DNA from: Gorsachius magnificus
Taxonomy: Eukaryota; Chordata; Aves; Pelecaniformes; Ardeidae
Direction of reading: 5' to 3'
Assembly (NCBI GenBank): GCA_034008185.1
Contig: CM067082.1
Coordinates: 84,071,684 to 84,135,683 of the forward strand
DNA: 64,000 nucleotides
The number at the start of each line of letters is the position of its first letter. Position 1 is the first letter of the stretch. This document shows positions 50,001 to 63,665 of this stretch, in pieces. The position numbers and the translations under genes were made by a program. The notes below the pieces were generated by a model. The model was not told where the DNA came from. It did no database searches and worked only from the letters and a program-made list of their open reading frames with translations.

Positions 50001-52410
50001 TTCAGTTTGGCCTGGCAGGATTTCTTAGGAAGATCGTCACTTCTCTACCCAGAGCTGTTGAAGAAAAAAACCCTAACAATGCAGAAGTGTTGCATATGGG
50101 GTTCTGTGAGTTTTTTAAGTTTGTCAGTGTTTTCTGTGTGTTTCAACTTCAGACAGTCATCGTTCTAGCTAGGAGGCTTCACCTCAGTAATACCCTAAAC
50201 CTGGCTGCATGCTGAAGCAGTCAGCACTGAGCAGCGACTCAAAACCTGTGGATGTTTCTTCAGCAACTTCTTGCAATGTTCTCTGCAAGCTTTTCTGCAA
50301 CACACATTTGAACACCAGATTACTGCGTGCAGCATTTCATTTCAGCAATGACTTTGTGTGAGTGGGGTGTCCTTCTGGCAACTGACAGCTGCATTCGGCA
50401 AGACTTCTCCTCACAAATGAGGTGCAGACTCTGCCCTATCTAGGCCAATAAAGGCAGGAAATAAACTCCTGTGCAGCCGCTCTACATTTTACTACTGTAG
50501 TTCAGTAGCCTGACTGGCTTCTGCACAGCATTGAGGCAGCAAAGCTGATGTTTTCTGTGGCTGACTGTCCTGATGGATCTGGAAGAAGGTAGTAGAGCAG
50601 CCACGGCTGATGGGATAGAGAAGGGAACTTGGCTCTATGATGCATCTAGCTAGAAGCTAGCTGACCCATTCAAACCTGGGCCAGGTGTCTAACCAGAGAC
50701 CTTGTTTGGCCTAAAAGCCATCTGTGTTGAGCAGAGTGACTAATATTTTGCCCTTTCAATTTGCTGAATTGCTGTCCATCACAGCAATGCAGGAGAATCG
50801 CTTCTCACGCGGTGCTAAGTGTTTTCAGGTTCTCAGGATTCATTCATAGTGATATGAATTCAACCAGATACTCTCCTTAACGTCATTTAACAATGCTTTC
50901 CATATACCTTTTGTGTCTCCTTACCCTGATCTTCAAGGTATGCATGTTTTCTATGGACATAACAACTCGCCGTGACAAATATCCAATGAACATACCAGCC
51001 TGGTAATTTAAAAGATCAGTAGGCATTAGATAAAGACATCGCACTGCAGGAACGCGTGGAGTGAAAAATATCCAGAGAGTTACTGAAAGATGAAGACTCA
51101 ATTTGATCAGAATAATGGAGCTGGGAAGGAACAAACAGATACGGATATGTGAGATGCTGTTAACAGTCAGGGCTGGCCATTTTTTAAAACGTGCTCAAGG
51201 GGAAGGGATAAAGGAGATGCTGGAGTGGGGGAAGGAAGAAATTTACTTTAAAAAAAAAAATCCTGGTCAGAGGAAAAGAAATAGTATAATATCAGTAATG
51301 AAAATCTAATTGCATTCAAACAAGGAGGAGTAGTTTTGGTACAATGGAGAAAGGCAAAAGATGTGTCTGATTTGTGAAGAGCTTATTCTTTGCTCCACTC
51401 CAGAGGCAGAAGATGTAGGCACCCAGGCCATGAGGAATAGCTCACTGACTGCAACAAGTGATTCTCCTTAGAGGACTGTTGGCAAAATGGGACACCTTAA
51501 TCACAGGGAGGAGACCTTAATCTGTTCTCGTTCATGCGTTAATTGGGAAATGTGAGTTTATAATGTCCTTCCCAAAGCTCATTTCAGAAGATTAAGGCTC
51601 CACCAAACTTAAGGCACAAGACTGTATCTTTCCAATTGGTTTCTGTTGCCAGCTGTAAATCCCACAGCCAGGGCTATCATCACTGAAAACCTGGCGAAAA
51701 GGCTTCAGCCACAGTCTTCTTTTGTGACAGGTTTTAATCCGTGCACTAAATCTTAGTTCAGAGGATAAACCTGGGTTACTGACTCCTACAGTTGCTAATA
51801 AATTGCCATGGACACAATTGCATACCTGCAAAATAGAAGTGGCAAAATATAAAGCACAAATTAAGAATGGAATGATTATCTATGTAAAATATCATCCCTT
51901 CCACCTGGGCATGGCCATCTCCCCTTCCCCCCAAATCCTGGGGTTTTCAGCTCGCTTTTCTTGCATGCTTACTATGCTCTGCTTTTAAAGTATGAGCATC
52001 TCAAAACCAAAGTTCAGATGTAAGTTTTGCTAATTTTGCACTTTACATACATTTGCCAAAGTTGTGGCTCTTTGTCAGGGAACAGGAGAGCCTGAAGGAT
52101 TTCTGCCCTAGCGCTTAGTGTTTGAATAATATTTTGACTGTTACTGAATAGGCACCATTGTACTATTAGTCCTTTTCTCCACAGATTAGAAAAGGATTGC
52201 AAAAGGAGGCTGTTTGTTTTCCTTGATTACTAGGAGATTGGATGTTGGGAAAAAGCAGTCATGATGATTCAAGAGAAGGTATTTAAAAATATGACTAAAG
52301 TGAGTCTCACTGGAAATTGTTATCCTGATGAAAAGTACCTGTGAGGAGTATGAGGTTACCCACGATATTATGTTTTGTTACATTCAGTGTGGATTCTTCC
52401 CTTGTGCTTA

Positions 52411-52425
52411 AATAAATAAATAAAT
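52411..52425. repeat. (AATA)n short microsatellite
   Basis: aataaataaataaat, almost four AATA units. Confidence 0.9.
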
Positions 52426-53139
52426 GGAAAGTGAAGTGGATTTTCAAAACGAGATTAAAAAAAAAACTCTCACGATTTATTTAACCTAAAAAGAGTGTTG
52501 ATCTGTTTGCTTTTTTGGTTTTCTGAGCTTTCAGGGAATACTCAAGTTTTGCCTTTAAATTTTCCCTTGGAACTAAAGAGGCTTTAATATTTTTTGCTTT
52601 ATTTTTATTTCTTTTAAAAAGAAAGCTCAAAGGCCTCTGCAATCTCATGACTCTGGGAGGAAGAGCTCTAAGGAAAGCACCAAAGATCTTAAGACTGGCA
52701 ACAAACCCCTCAACTCTTCATGTGCTGGAGCACATGAAACCTGTGTCCTGCCACCTGTGGCTTTTGGTCAAACAGTTGAACTGATAACCCATCAGTTTTA
52801 AAAGTGCCACTTCATGAAACACACTCTCACCTCGTCTCTTTTCTACTTGGCCATTCTTCTGCCTAATGCAAGCTGGAGCCTTCCCCCCCTGCCCAAACCT
52901 GGCTTGTCTAGAAATACTTTTCCCTCAGAGAATAACAGTTTTTGTAAGTTAGAACAGCAGAATAAGTAATACCTGGATATTCAGAATTTGATTGATGAGT
53001 TATTACATTAATGCGGTAAAATGATCTTCAGCACAGTGTTCAGATAGTTCTACTTTGTAACTTCTGGAAAACTCAGCAGCATGGCATAAATGCATGGGGA
53101 GAAAAGCAAACCTTGACAAAGATGAAGTGATACCAGAAG

Positions 53140-53156
53140 AAAAAAAAAAAAAAAAA
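53140..53156. repeat. Poly-A run
   Basis: 17 adenines following accagaag. A C9 run occurs about 65 bases downstream, near 53221. Confidence 0.95.
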
Positions 53157-54573
53157 GGACAAGGTGCCAGAAGATTGATGAAATGTCAGCTTGTTAAGGA
53201 CTGCAGTGAACACTGGCAACCCCCCCCCCAGTTATTTGAAGATTGTTATATTATTATGTGAAGATTTGAATGTGTTGCTTTTTCTTTCCCCAGTAACTGG
53301 GAAATTCTTATAAAGTACTTTTAGAGAATGCATTCTTGTGCTATTCATAAAGGTATTCCTGTCATTCAAACACTACACCTTAAAATAATTTTTAAGTTTT
53401 AATTCCCACATTTTAAAGCAATCTCAATATGCAAATTCAGGCTTGGAAATAGAAACGTTTTCTGATAGACAAACCATTTAATTACATTTTTAGACTTGCA
53501 CAGTCCCCAGTAAGAACTTTATTGATTTCTGTACTGAAAATGATTTTTTTTGCATGGTGTACTAAATTAAGCTTTTGCATTGAAAGTCTGATGTTGTGTC
53601 AAAAGCACAAGTTAAATCTCGTGGATGATGTCACCGTGCAATTAAAGGCAGAGGTTAACACTCCTCTGTGCAGGTACTTTTCCCTCAAGCTATCTGGAAT
53701 AACAGAGTTGCTATAATACAGCTGTGGCTGCTGAGGAATGCTAAAGCCCGGTCAATGACTCTTGCATTTTAAAAAGGAATGTGTGTGGCAGAGAGAAGTT
53801 TAATTGCTCCTGCTACATGCCTTATAGCGCGGGGGAGCCTTGCTTGGATGGCTTGGAGTGACTGCTTTCGAATGCAGGTCTGACATCTGCTTTTTTTACC
53901 CTCTCCTCCCCTCCTGAAATAGTACAGTCACATCCAACTGTGGCAGCACGTTGTGTTTTCTCAGTGTCACCCGTTCATTCCCATTGATTAATTTTTGTCT
54001 TTCACCAGGCAGAGCTATGTCATGCTCTCATAGCTGCAGGTACAACCTTGAGGGTAATGCTGGCTTCCAGACATATCTTTCTTCTCTTCTCTTTGACCTT
54101 TGCTTTATCGCCTGGAGTTTCTGCAAAGTAACCATTTAATTGCCCCCTCCCCGAGTTCCCTCTTTCACCTCTCCTTACCCCCCCACTTGCCAACACAGAG
54201 TATCTGCTAATCATCACCAGGGTTTTTAATCTGATACTGTCAGATTATTTTTTAATTCCTACACTCATCATACACCATCACTGCATTCGTATGAATGGGA
54301 ACACCCAGACTAGCTTTATCCCATGCGATCTTTGCTTCGGCCCATAATTCACCAAGGTCTGATACAGCTGGGGAGCTTTTTAAACGAGTGCCATTAGAAA
54401 TACAAGAGGGGACTCAGACTTTTTCAATGGGGTGCAAAGAAGATGATACAAGATAGTCACCAATTGCTGTAATTCATTACAGAAAGCCAGGGACTAAGCT
54501 TTAGAAGGTGGTCTGAGCTCTAAAGCTTGCATCTTTCCCAGATCGTGGGTGAATTCAAAGGGATAATCTTTGG

Positions 54574-54625
54574 TTTCACAGAATGGCTGAGGTTGGAAGG
54601 TCTGGAGGTCATCTTGTCCAAGTGT
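54574..54625 (-). mobile_element. CR1 3' tail, minus strand
   Basis: The + strand reads 'tcacagaatggctgaggttggaaggtctggaggtcatcttgtcc', the reverse complement of a CR1 3' UTR (ggacaagatgacctcc...ccttccaacctcagccattctgtga). Only the last 50 or so bases are kept, with a short deletion between the 'ccttccaac' and 'gacct' blocks compared with the usual form. Confidence 0.85.
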
Positions 54626-57600
54626 CCTAAAAACGCCTTTGTTTGGTTTACTATAAAGAATGATTATTACAAAGAGTAATCCCAGCTAACTGGAAAAGGA
54701 CCCCGACTTCCATGAGGTTCAGTCCATTCCAGCTGTGAGCTGGAAATAGCAGTCGTACATGCAACCAACAGATTTTACCTGCAGTATCAGCCCTAGTTAA
54801 CAGTTGTACAGCTCTCCAAGTTTCTTGTAGTCCTGAGGATTTACCCACATAGCGGCCTTACACAGCACTTGCTCTGTTGCAAAGGAACACAGTGCCTCCC
54901 TCCCCGCGTTTCCAGAGAGGAGCGCCTCGCAAGAGAGAAACGCAAAATGCAAACACGTAAACAGCTGTTGGGGGAAGGGGAGGAAGCTTCAAGTAACAGC
55001 ATCGGCTGCCAAATTCATCGCTGCCATGTGTGCTGTGTAATGCTTGTCATCTCAAGTGAGTCATTAAGAGGTTCCCCCCCTAATGGTACTTTGAAGTGCT
55101 GTGACAGCTTGAGAGCATCTATAAATTGCCACAAACAGCCCTCATACTGCGTTAGCTAATTGCTTGCTCTTTGACTTATTAGGAGTCAGTGAGTTAAATA
55201 ATTTGTTACATGTGTGGCTCATAATAAATAATGTGACTAGCCAGTTTGTGAGCTGTTTTGGTGATATATAGTGCCCCTTTTGAATGTTGTCACAAGCAGC
55301 TAACAAATATGACCCTGTGATTGTCAGATCTTTGTGAAAATAATAAGGCCTGACAGGGCAGCAGGTTAAAAAAAACCCAACAACCCACCTCTGGAGGTAT
55401 AATGAAAATTGCAATAATTTCTTCTTTGGGTTTTTAACAAAACTTGATTATAATTTTATTTTGGAGTAGCTAATTAAAAGTAAGTACAATTTTATAGTGG
55501 AGCATCCTTATTTCAGTTTACGCAGGAATAGTTGTGAAAGAAAAAAAGAGATAACTGTATCCTAGTTACTGAAAATAGCCTGCATCCTCTGATGAAGCCT
55601 GAAATGAGTATCCTCTTGGCAAACTACGAGTAGCTTCTGAAATATGGTTGTGAGTTTTTTTAAATAAATCTGATCACTTTCTCTACAGCTTATCTAGGTA
55701 TGTAGGGTATATTTTTTGTGAGTCTCAGTCTTGGTTCTGGTTGTGCATTTCAGGTGGCACGTTTCCATGCGCATGCCTGTTGGGAGCTGGACTACTTAAT
55801 TTATAAGCATAAATATGGTACTGTTGTAAGCGGTTATGCACATGTAATGTTAGAGATGCCTTTAGAAAGAATGTGGTAGAACGGTGACGTGTATATATAT
55901 TAATATGTTCTTGGCATCTTCAGATAAATAAGAGTCTTGTCTGATTTCTATGTGGGAGGAGAGTCCCCAACGTTTTGCCAAAGAAGCAAATGTGGTTTCT
56001 CTCACAGCTGAAGGGTGATTTCTTCCCAAGAGACAGGACTTGTCTTGCACATTTGACTCCTGTTGTAGACTGGATCACTGGGCTATAAAGTCTTCTTTTC
56101 CCACAATTGTGCTAAACTAAGAGTGATGAGTGGTGTTTAATAAACCTCACCGGTCCCTTACAAGCCTGTTCCTGCAGTGACCCTTGCTATTGCATTCCTT
56201 TTATGTGAACTTTGAGGTGCTTATGCTGTTAAACTGGTTCCCAACTTGGCAATCACTTTGTTTTCAGTCATGTTAATTCAGCAGAGCCCACTGCAGTTGC
56301 TTCACATGAGAGAAGACCCCTTCAGCTGTCTCTTCTGAACAGCCCAGTGGTCCCTGTGGCTCTTCCTAAATGTGTTCTGCTTTGCCCCAAAGGCAACCAG
56401 CAAAAGACTTCCAAGCTAGGGGCTTCCTACAGTTGTTTGTGCTCCTGCATCTCACACCACCACGTAGGTGTTTTCTGGCCAGCTGAGTGAGGAGAAGTTA
56501 CTCCAATGTGTTGTTTCATCAAAACAGAAAGCTGTTGATGGATTGTGCATATCAGCTTTAACAAAGATAAGAATTATGGTTAACATACAAAAGAGGCCAA
56601 CGCTCACCAGCATCAGGCTTAATTAATGAGCTGATGTTTGTGCTACTCAACGCAGATCGGAGAGAGAGGCTCAAGCCTCCAGTCTCAATCAAATGCCACA
56701 GGGACTTGCACCTCTGTCTTTAGCATTCCTGGGGGGGCCACTGAGCCCCCTGAGCTGCTGGCTATTTCACTGCGCCTTTTATCTTATTTCCCGTGGAAAA
56801 GTGGGAAAGGTGTTTTGTTTGTTTTGATGCGCAAGGGCTTGGAGAATTAGTCTGAAAATCTGTTGCAGGATCCTTTCTGCTAGCTCAGGTTTTTATCTCA
56901 TTTTCGAGGGCTTTGGGAGCTTAATGTTATTTTGAGATAAGGCTCCAGGCAGCCCTGATGACAACTAATGGGTACTTACTTTTCAGTGACTGCCTTACTT
57001 GTGTTTTTACCTTGAGCCTTGTGGTGTTTGAATGAGAGATACATGACTTCTCATTAAACACGCTTCCCCTTGGTGAAGAAACTGAAGCTGCGTTTCTGAT
57101 TTTGAATTGAGGAGAATAATGAAAACAGCTTTCTCCTCACTGTTAATGGACTCATTATATAGGAGTGAAATGCTGGGGCCCATGAAGTCAGTGAGATCAA
57201 AACTTCTTCCCGTGTGGCCTAGGTTTATTTAAGGCTTTGCTTTTATTTTATCTTCTTCTTAGTTTGGCACAAAGCCCACTTTCAGGCATTCCAAACTTGC
57301 TTATGTTTATGAAAGAATTTTCCATACTGAGCAAGTAAACAAATATAGCCATGGTGAATATTCTAGTTGGTTCACCTTTACAAAGCAGTATGTCTAAATC
57401 CTGTAATTTTGACCAAAATCTGGTCCATCCTTCTTTCATAGACTTTTGTGAGATGTATGGTAACATCTGGTTCTAAATGAGGGAGACATTTTTAACCAAA
57501 CCTTAGCACTTCCAGGGTTTTTAATTTTTCTCATTAGTTAGGAGAGTGTGTGCTTTTTTTTTGTTTTTTCTTAAAACCTCAGCACTGGAGTCAAATTGTT

Positions 57601-57703
57601 TCATGAAAATCCCAGTTGTCATTTGGAGGAAAAAAAGAGGGGAGGATTACGACACTCAGGGTTATAGAGCAAAACCTGAAAGCACAAAAACAAGAAGAAA
57701 AGC

Positions 57704-57725
57704 AAAAAAAAAAAAAAAAAAAAAA
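57704..57725. repeat. Poly-A run
   Basis: 22 adenines in a row after an A-rich acaaaaacaagaagaaaagc lead. No retrocopy or SINE body was recognised immediately upstream. Confidence 0.95.
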
Positions 57726-59343
57726 GTGTATTCTTGTTTTCAAATGAGCAGGGTGGGGTAGGGAAGCTTAAAGCGCTGGTTTTTGAATGTTTGCTCTTAC
57801 AAATATTAAACTTCCCTTTAGGCTTTTCATCAGAATATTATCTTAACAGTTTATTTGCTAACTTCTAGAAACTTTTAGCTTATTAGAAAATGACTGATGT
57901 TTATCAATTACTGCAAGTCTGCTGCTTCCTATGTGGCCCCTATTTTTCCCCCCTCTCAATTCAATATATCTGCATGCTTACATATTATCACTGGGATAAC
58001 AGGCAATAAAAATGCCAGAAAGTCTAAAGGAGTGAAACAGAGAAGTCACAAACAGCTCCCAGCTGTTATAGGCTTGACTTGTTCATGTGTTTGGAGTTTT
58101 TGGTTTGGTTGGTTTGCTTTACCCCCTTAAGACTGCACTTCTACCTCACTATAGTTTGGATGGCTGCAGTAATTAAATGCCTGTTCGAATTACCTCTCTG
58201 GTGTGAAGAGTGATTTCTCTGTTTAAACCTCAGGATTCTGCTTAATCCAGTGTAGCTGACTGCAGGTGAGGCAAGATAGGAGGCATTTGCCCAGGGTGGA
58301 GAAGAGGAGTATACCTATTAATCCAGAGGTCTCTATTTTCTTTAATGTTTTCTGTCATATTTGTTAGCTTAACAGGACTAGGTTAGTCCCTCTCTGCCCT
58401 GGAAAACAGTACCAAGTGCATTCGTGGGGAATTTAGTGTGGGACTGATTTCAGTGTCTTTTTGTGTTGTGCTTCATTGTGTTCCCTTTATAATTAAATTC
58501 AGTAGTTTGATAGGTAGACACATTTTTATGGTATTCAATTAATTAATAATAATATGTTTTGGTTCTGAGCTAAATATTCTACAACTGAATTTTTTTGCAT
58601 TTACGCAAGGTTTATAAATTCAACACTGACTGGTTGCCAGTCACGTATCCTACCTTAAGATACATATATGTGTAGATTTCATCTGTATGCCTTTAACAAA
58701 ATACTTAAAAATTTAATCTGTCATGCTGCTAAAAATAAAATCTCTTTGAGGCCGAATAATTAAAATTAGAGATACTCTCCAATAAGAAAGCTCAGATCAG
58801 ATTTGGCATCCAAGTGTATCCAAATTCAAGACCTTTGGAGACCTTTTCATGTGCTTTTCCTATTTACATCTGTCTCTAATGTATGCACCTAGTACTACCA
58901 TGTGCTCTAGTGACAAGCTCACTAGAACTCATTCTTTATTTAGGTTTTACATTTTCATAGTCTTATCACTACAACAGACCAAAAAATAAACCCAGAAAAA
59001 AAGTTCTTCCCACTAATTCCACAGAAGTTAATTGTATTAAACGCCGTTTTTGTTACAGGGAGAATACAGGCTAATGGTGTACATCATTGAAGGATGGCAA
59101 TAATACTTCAGTTTTGCCCTTTAGTTAAAAAAGATGGTGCAAGAGACAGCTAACAAGCTTTATTTTTGCTAAAATAAGTCAAACGTCTTTGCTATTCCAT
59201 TTCAAAGTGGAGGCATAGCACCCTGTTCCCCCACAGTTCTGTTTTCTGCAAAGGTACACATTGCTGCTTGACCAGAATGATATTTGAATAGCTGGATTAT
59301 TCTAGATCACATGTGTTAACAAAGACATTGGATTAACTTGGAA

Positions 59344-59417
59344 GTTGTTCTGCTTTGAGCAGGGTGCTGGACCAGATGACCTCAAGAGGTTCATTTGAAC
59401 ACAGCCTGTGATTCTGG
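59344..59417 (+). mobile_element. CR1 3' tail, degraded
   Basis: The string 'gagcagggtgctggaccagatgacctcaagaggttcatttgaacacagcctgtgattctg' follows the CR1 3' UTR order: a G-rich 'gcagggtgctggaccagatgacct', a diverged 'gaggttc', a diverged 'cctt-ccaacc' block, then 'gtgattctg'. Several substitutions make this an old copy. Confidence 0.8.
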
Positions 59418-61212
59418 GCACTAAAAGCTTGATTTGAGACTTGGATCTGAAGCACCTTTTCTTTGTGTCTGGTTACTGATGTTCCATGCAGTTCTAGGGG
59501 CATTGTGAAAGCCAAGAATGGGTCAGGATGTTTGCAATACGCGATTCCTTTCTGTTTGCCTCCCTTTCTGCCCACTGCATTGTGAAAGTGATGGAAGCTT
59601 GTCATTTCCAAAATTTGGAATATGGAGTAATTCTGCTGTTTGCATTTTAATTTGTGATTCTGTGGCTTTGATTTAATGATTTTTATTCTGATACTCATTT
59701 TTATGGTCCTGAGAAGAACCACTGTACTCGGTTGTGCACACACTACTACAAATGCGTATCTAGTTCACATGCACGCAAAGCGTATGCCACTGCAATTTGG
59801 AGTGCGTTGCCTTAAAACTGAGAACAGTTCTTCTATTTCTCTGAGAAAGGGGGCAGGATGACCGGTCAGAAATCTGTGCCATCGCACAGAGGAGTCACTC
59901 TGGGAATTTACAGTAATGCTTTAGCAAATTTTTTGGTTTTGAACACGTGCACTCATACATGCCGTCTTCTCTCTGAGTTGTTTGAAATGCCATCTGAAAA
60001 ACGCTAGAGAAAGCAAGATGTATACTACTTCTGTGAGAGCCACTGCAGTGTGTTCAGCATCCGCAGGTATATCCAAAAATAATTGAAAAACAAACTTGGA
60101 AAACCTTTGCTACATGTGAATTGTCCTAACCTTTTCCCATTCTGCTAGTTGGTGAGTGGGCTGAGAGCACTTTGCTGGAGATTGCTCTTCATCCTGCACA
60201 GGGCTGGCCCTGCTCCCCATTCAGGTTTACGGAGTTTCCTGTCCTTACTAAATGGGAGCAAGGACAAGTCATGCAGTGGGTAGAGGCTTCAAAAAAATCA
60301 GTGCTGGATGAACCCTCCTCCTTAAAAGAGACTGGGAGTGCTACCCATGCAAAATAGAGTCCAGCACAGAGCATGGGTTAAACAGGCTGATAATTAAGTC
60401 CACTGAAGCGCACTGAAGTACATTCTTTCAGCCTTGCATAAAAACTATTGATTTAACCTTAAGAACATCATTAGCTGCTGTCCTGATTTGGAGCTGCAAG
60501 TAACAAAACCACCTAAAATATATTTCAAGGATATGTTCATTAGCAGCGGTTTAGTTCCGGCATGGCAAGTGTACTAGTTTACCAGCTTTATAGGTTTAAT
60601 TAAGCACAATAACATCCCAAATGATACAATTTAAAAAAACCTTTTACTATTCAGATGCCTCTGATTATAGACCTATAAACTTTATAAGAAGCAGAGTTAA
60701 TTGAATTGCATTTGATTACTTCAAATAATTGAAATTATAGAATTAGCATAATTGGTGTGAATTCAGCAGCCAGCCGTGATTCAGCTGCTCCCATGGCCCT
60801 TTATGACTGTAAGGATGTCGCTTCCAACCTCCATGGTACGCTGCACAGCGAGTTTGTAGGCAGGAGAATAGATTTTTTTTCAAAAGAAGGTTATGAGAGG
60901 TACATGTAGAGCTTCCTTTGAAATGTAACAGGGTGTGAGTAGAGTATCTCCACTCCCTTATGCATTTAAAAAGAAAAAGAAATTAGATAAGATTCATTAT
61001 GTTATGGCTATTTATTAACCTGGTCAAACAGGACACTTCTAAACTGGACATTTGTTAAGGAACAGACAGTCTGTCTCAACCGTTATGAAAATACTCCTTT
61101 GACAACACATCCTACTAAGTATATTATCCTCTTATTATCGCATTGGAGCCTGCCTTTTAGTTTTGTGTATATTTTTGGATATGGAAAACTTATGAAAGAG
61201 TTCTTCATTTAT

Positions 61213-61340
61213 TTGTGTGTGTGTATATAATTTCTCTGTGTGTATATATATATATGAAGAATATTTTTGTGCGTAGCTATATATATACACCAGTATATAC
61301 ATATAATCTATCGATCTGTATGTACAAATACATATATAAA
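61213..61340. repeat. TG/TA-rich microsatellite cluster
   Basis: Interrupted runs of tgtgtgtgtgtatata, ctgtgtgtatatatatatatg, agctatatatatacacc and gtatatacatat over about 130 bases. The unit is mainly TG and TA dinucleotides with decayed spacers, typical of an old compound microsatellite. Confidence 0.9.
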
Positions 61341-63124
61341 ACACTTTGGAGCACTTCAGCCTAATACATTTTATTACAGGTTCAGCAAGTCTAAATCATG
61401 CAGACATCATCACACATGCCTTCTCCTGAGCTCACTGCAGAATAGCAATGAACCATACCTGTCTCTGCAAACAGCCATAATTATGAGCCATACAAATAGT
61501 GACCTGTCTCTAAATTGTCTTCAGTAATTCTTCCGACTGACCTACTGTTAGCATCTCTTACCAATGCATGTAGTGTAATTTATAGCACAGCCTAAATGTG
61601 ACATGGCTTAGGCTTTTTAAAATTGTACGTTTCAGTACCCTTAAGTAGCCCTATACAGTAAAATCTTTGTTCCTTACAGAATGCGTGCGTGTGTACAGTA
61701 TATATTTATCTGGTCTGGAATATGCATTAATCTTTAATTACTGAATAAACATATTAAACAGGTGTGGAATAACTGAACTTTCAACTGTGCAATGTTTATC
61801 TACTAGCGCAGTGGATACCTTGGCTCTGCAGTTTGAAAGGTTTCACCTTGCAGTGCCCAGGGTTGAGGGAAGGAGGGAAGGTTGGGAGGGCGGGCACACA
61901 AATGCCCCAAATCCCACATAAATCAGAAATTTCCAGTTATAAATTATGCACCATCATAACATCCCGTTAGCGCGGTTGGCAAGCCAGGGCTGGAGCATAG
62001 GGTAGTTTATAGCGGAAAAATGGCTTTTCAATGGATAGCACACCCTCAGACTCCTTCTCCTCCTAGGCTCTGTGTGCTGGGCTTGTGGTGTGAGGAGATA
62101 TAAAGCAGCATTTTTCTAGCTGCCTGGTGGAACAATGAGGGCTCTGTTAGCAGGAGCCCAAACTTCTGTAGCCCCTGCCTCACAAGGTTGGAATGACTGC
62201 TTAAACCCAGGTTCAAAGCCCTTGGCCTCCAAGTGCTTTAATTTAGCACTATTTTTGCTGCACTAGCCTATGTTTTTTCTGCTTAAACCATCTAAGGTCT
62301 CCTTGTTTTGCAGGGAACTAAGCAGCTCCTTTTTATAATTAGATTAAAGATAATCAAATGAAGACTTGGATATTTTTTAATGTCATTTAATCTTTTTTCT
62401 CTTTTTTTTTTAACTTTTGCAAAATTGCTTTTAATCACCATTGCCTAGCTTCTTGTAAATTTACACTTTTTTTTTTTTTTTGCTTCACTGTATTTCAAGC
62501 TTCTGGTTTTCTGGTTTAAAAAAAAAATATCGTTTGACAGGTATGTTTCAGCATTTTTATTTGATGCCATAAAATAAACCTTTACCAGGTGTTTTTAGGT
62601 ACGATTCACAACACTTTCATTCTTTCACTGTCAGTTTTCCCAAAGCTGACTGGTGTGAAAATAAAAGAGAATGCAAAAAGAAGCGTGCAAAAAGTGCAAA
62701 AAGGATATAAATGAAGTGAAAAAAAACACAGATATGGAATAAGGGGGTAAGGAGCAGTGCAGAACTGCAGCTAAAAGAGGGCTGTGCATTAATAAAAGTA
62801 ACAAGTAAATGCTGGCAGGCTTTGCTTCTAGTTTTCAAATATAAAACCACGATCCCAAACATAGGCATTATTCAGATAATAATCACTCAAAAGTTTGTTA
62901 AAACCACTGCTTAGTGTTAAAGCTGTGAAGAAGTGCGTAACAGCTGATCTCAAGTTTCTAAAAGAAAAATTGTTTCAAACTTAACTTTCCCATTCCTCCA
63001 TAATGCACAATTAATACAAACTTATTTGAAATAGGAGAAAAAAAAAAATCTTATCTGGTACCAAAGACTCCAATTCACAATTATGTTAGAAACCAAAGAA
63101 ATTGTACATGAACAACCACATTTT

Positions 63125-63169
63125 AAAAAAAAAAAAAAAAAAAAAAAGAGAGGGAGGGTGAAAGAGAGA
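63125..63169. repeat. Poly-A plus GA-rich purine tract
   Basis: 23 adenines followed by gagagggagggtgaaagagaga, giving about 45 bases of almost pure purine on the + strand. Confidence 0.95.
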
Positions 63170-63594
63170 TCATCGGAATTTACAGTGTATAGAATATCAC
63201 TGTGCTCTTTGTCCAGTCAAAAAACATCAGTCTGGAAAAGACAACAGGAGATTCACTATCTGGGTCTTGACAGGAATCTCTTTTGCAGACAGCAGAGTGG
63301 GGGCCAAGGTGGAGATCAAATTTCTAATTTGTTAGATTAGTGGGTATCCGAGGGGTACTGGCCAATAAGTCTTTTTTTCTCATTTTAAAGGTGGTGCTAA
63401 AAGTCCTAGGGTTTGCCCTTCTCCTTTTTTCATCAGATCATCACCAGTTTTTTGTTCTGTTTCTTGACTTCCATTCATTTGGGTAAATTTTCTAAGATTA
63501 TGACTGTGTAATGCGCTGTGATGCTTAGTTGTTCTAGATTATTTTTTTCTCTCTTTACACTGGTCTTGTGTGTTGTAAAAAGATTAAAACCCTA

Positions 63595-63665
63595 AAATCA
63601 TGGAATATCTCAAGTTGGAAAAGACCCATAAGGATCATTGAGTCTAACTCCTCTGAGTTATTAGA
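63595..63665 (-). mobile_element. CR1 3' tail, minus strand
   Basis: The + strand reads 'atcatggaatatctcaagttggaaaagacccataaggatcattgagtctaactcct'. This is the reverse complement of the 3' end of a CR1 subfamily whose tail reads ggagttagactcaatgatcct...gggtc...ccaacttgagatattccatgat. It differs in sequence from the other four tails, so it comes from a separate CR1 subfamily. Confidence 0.85.
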
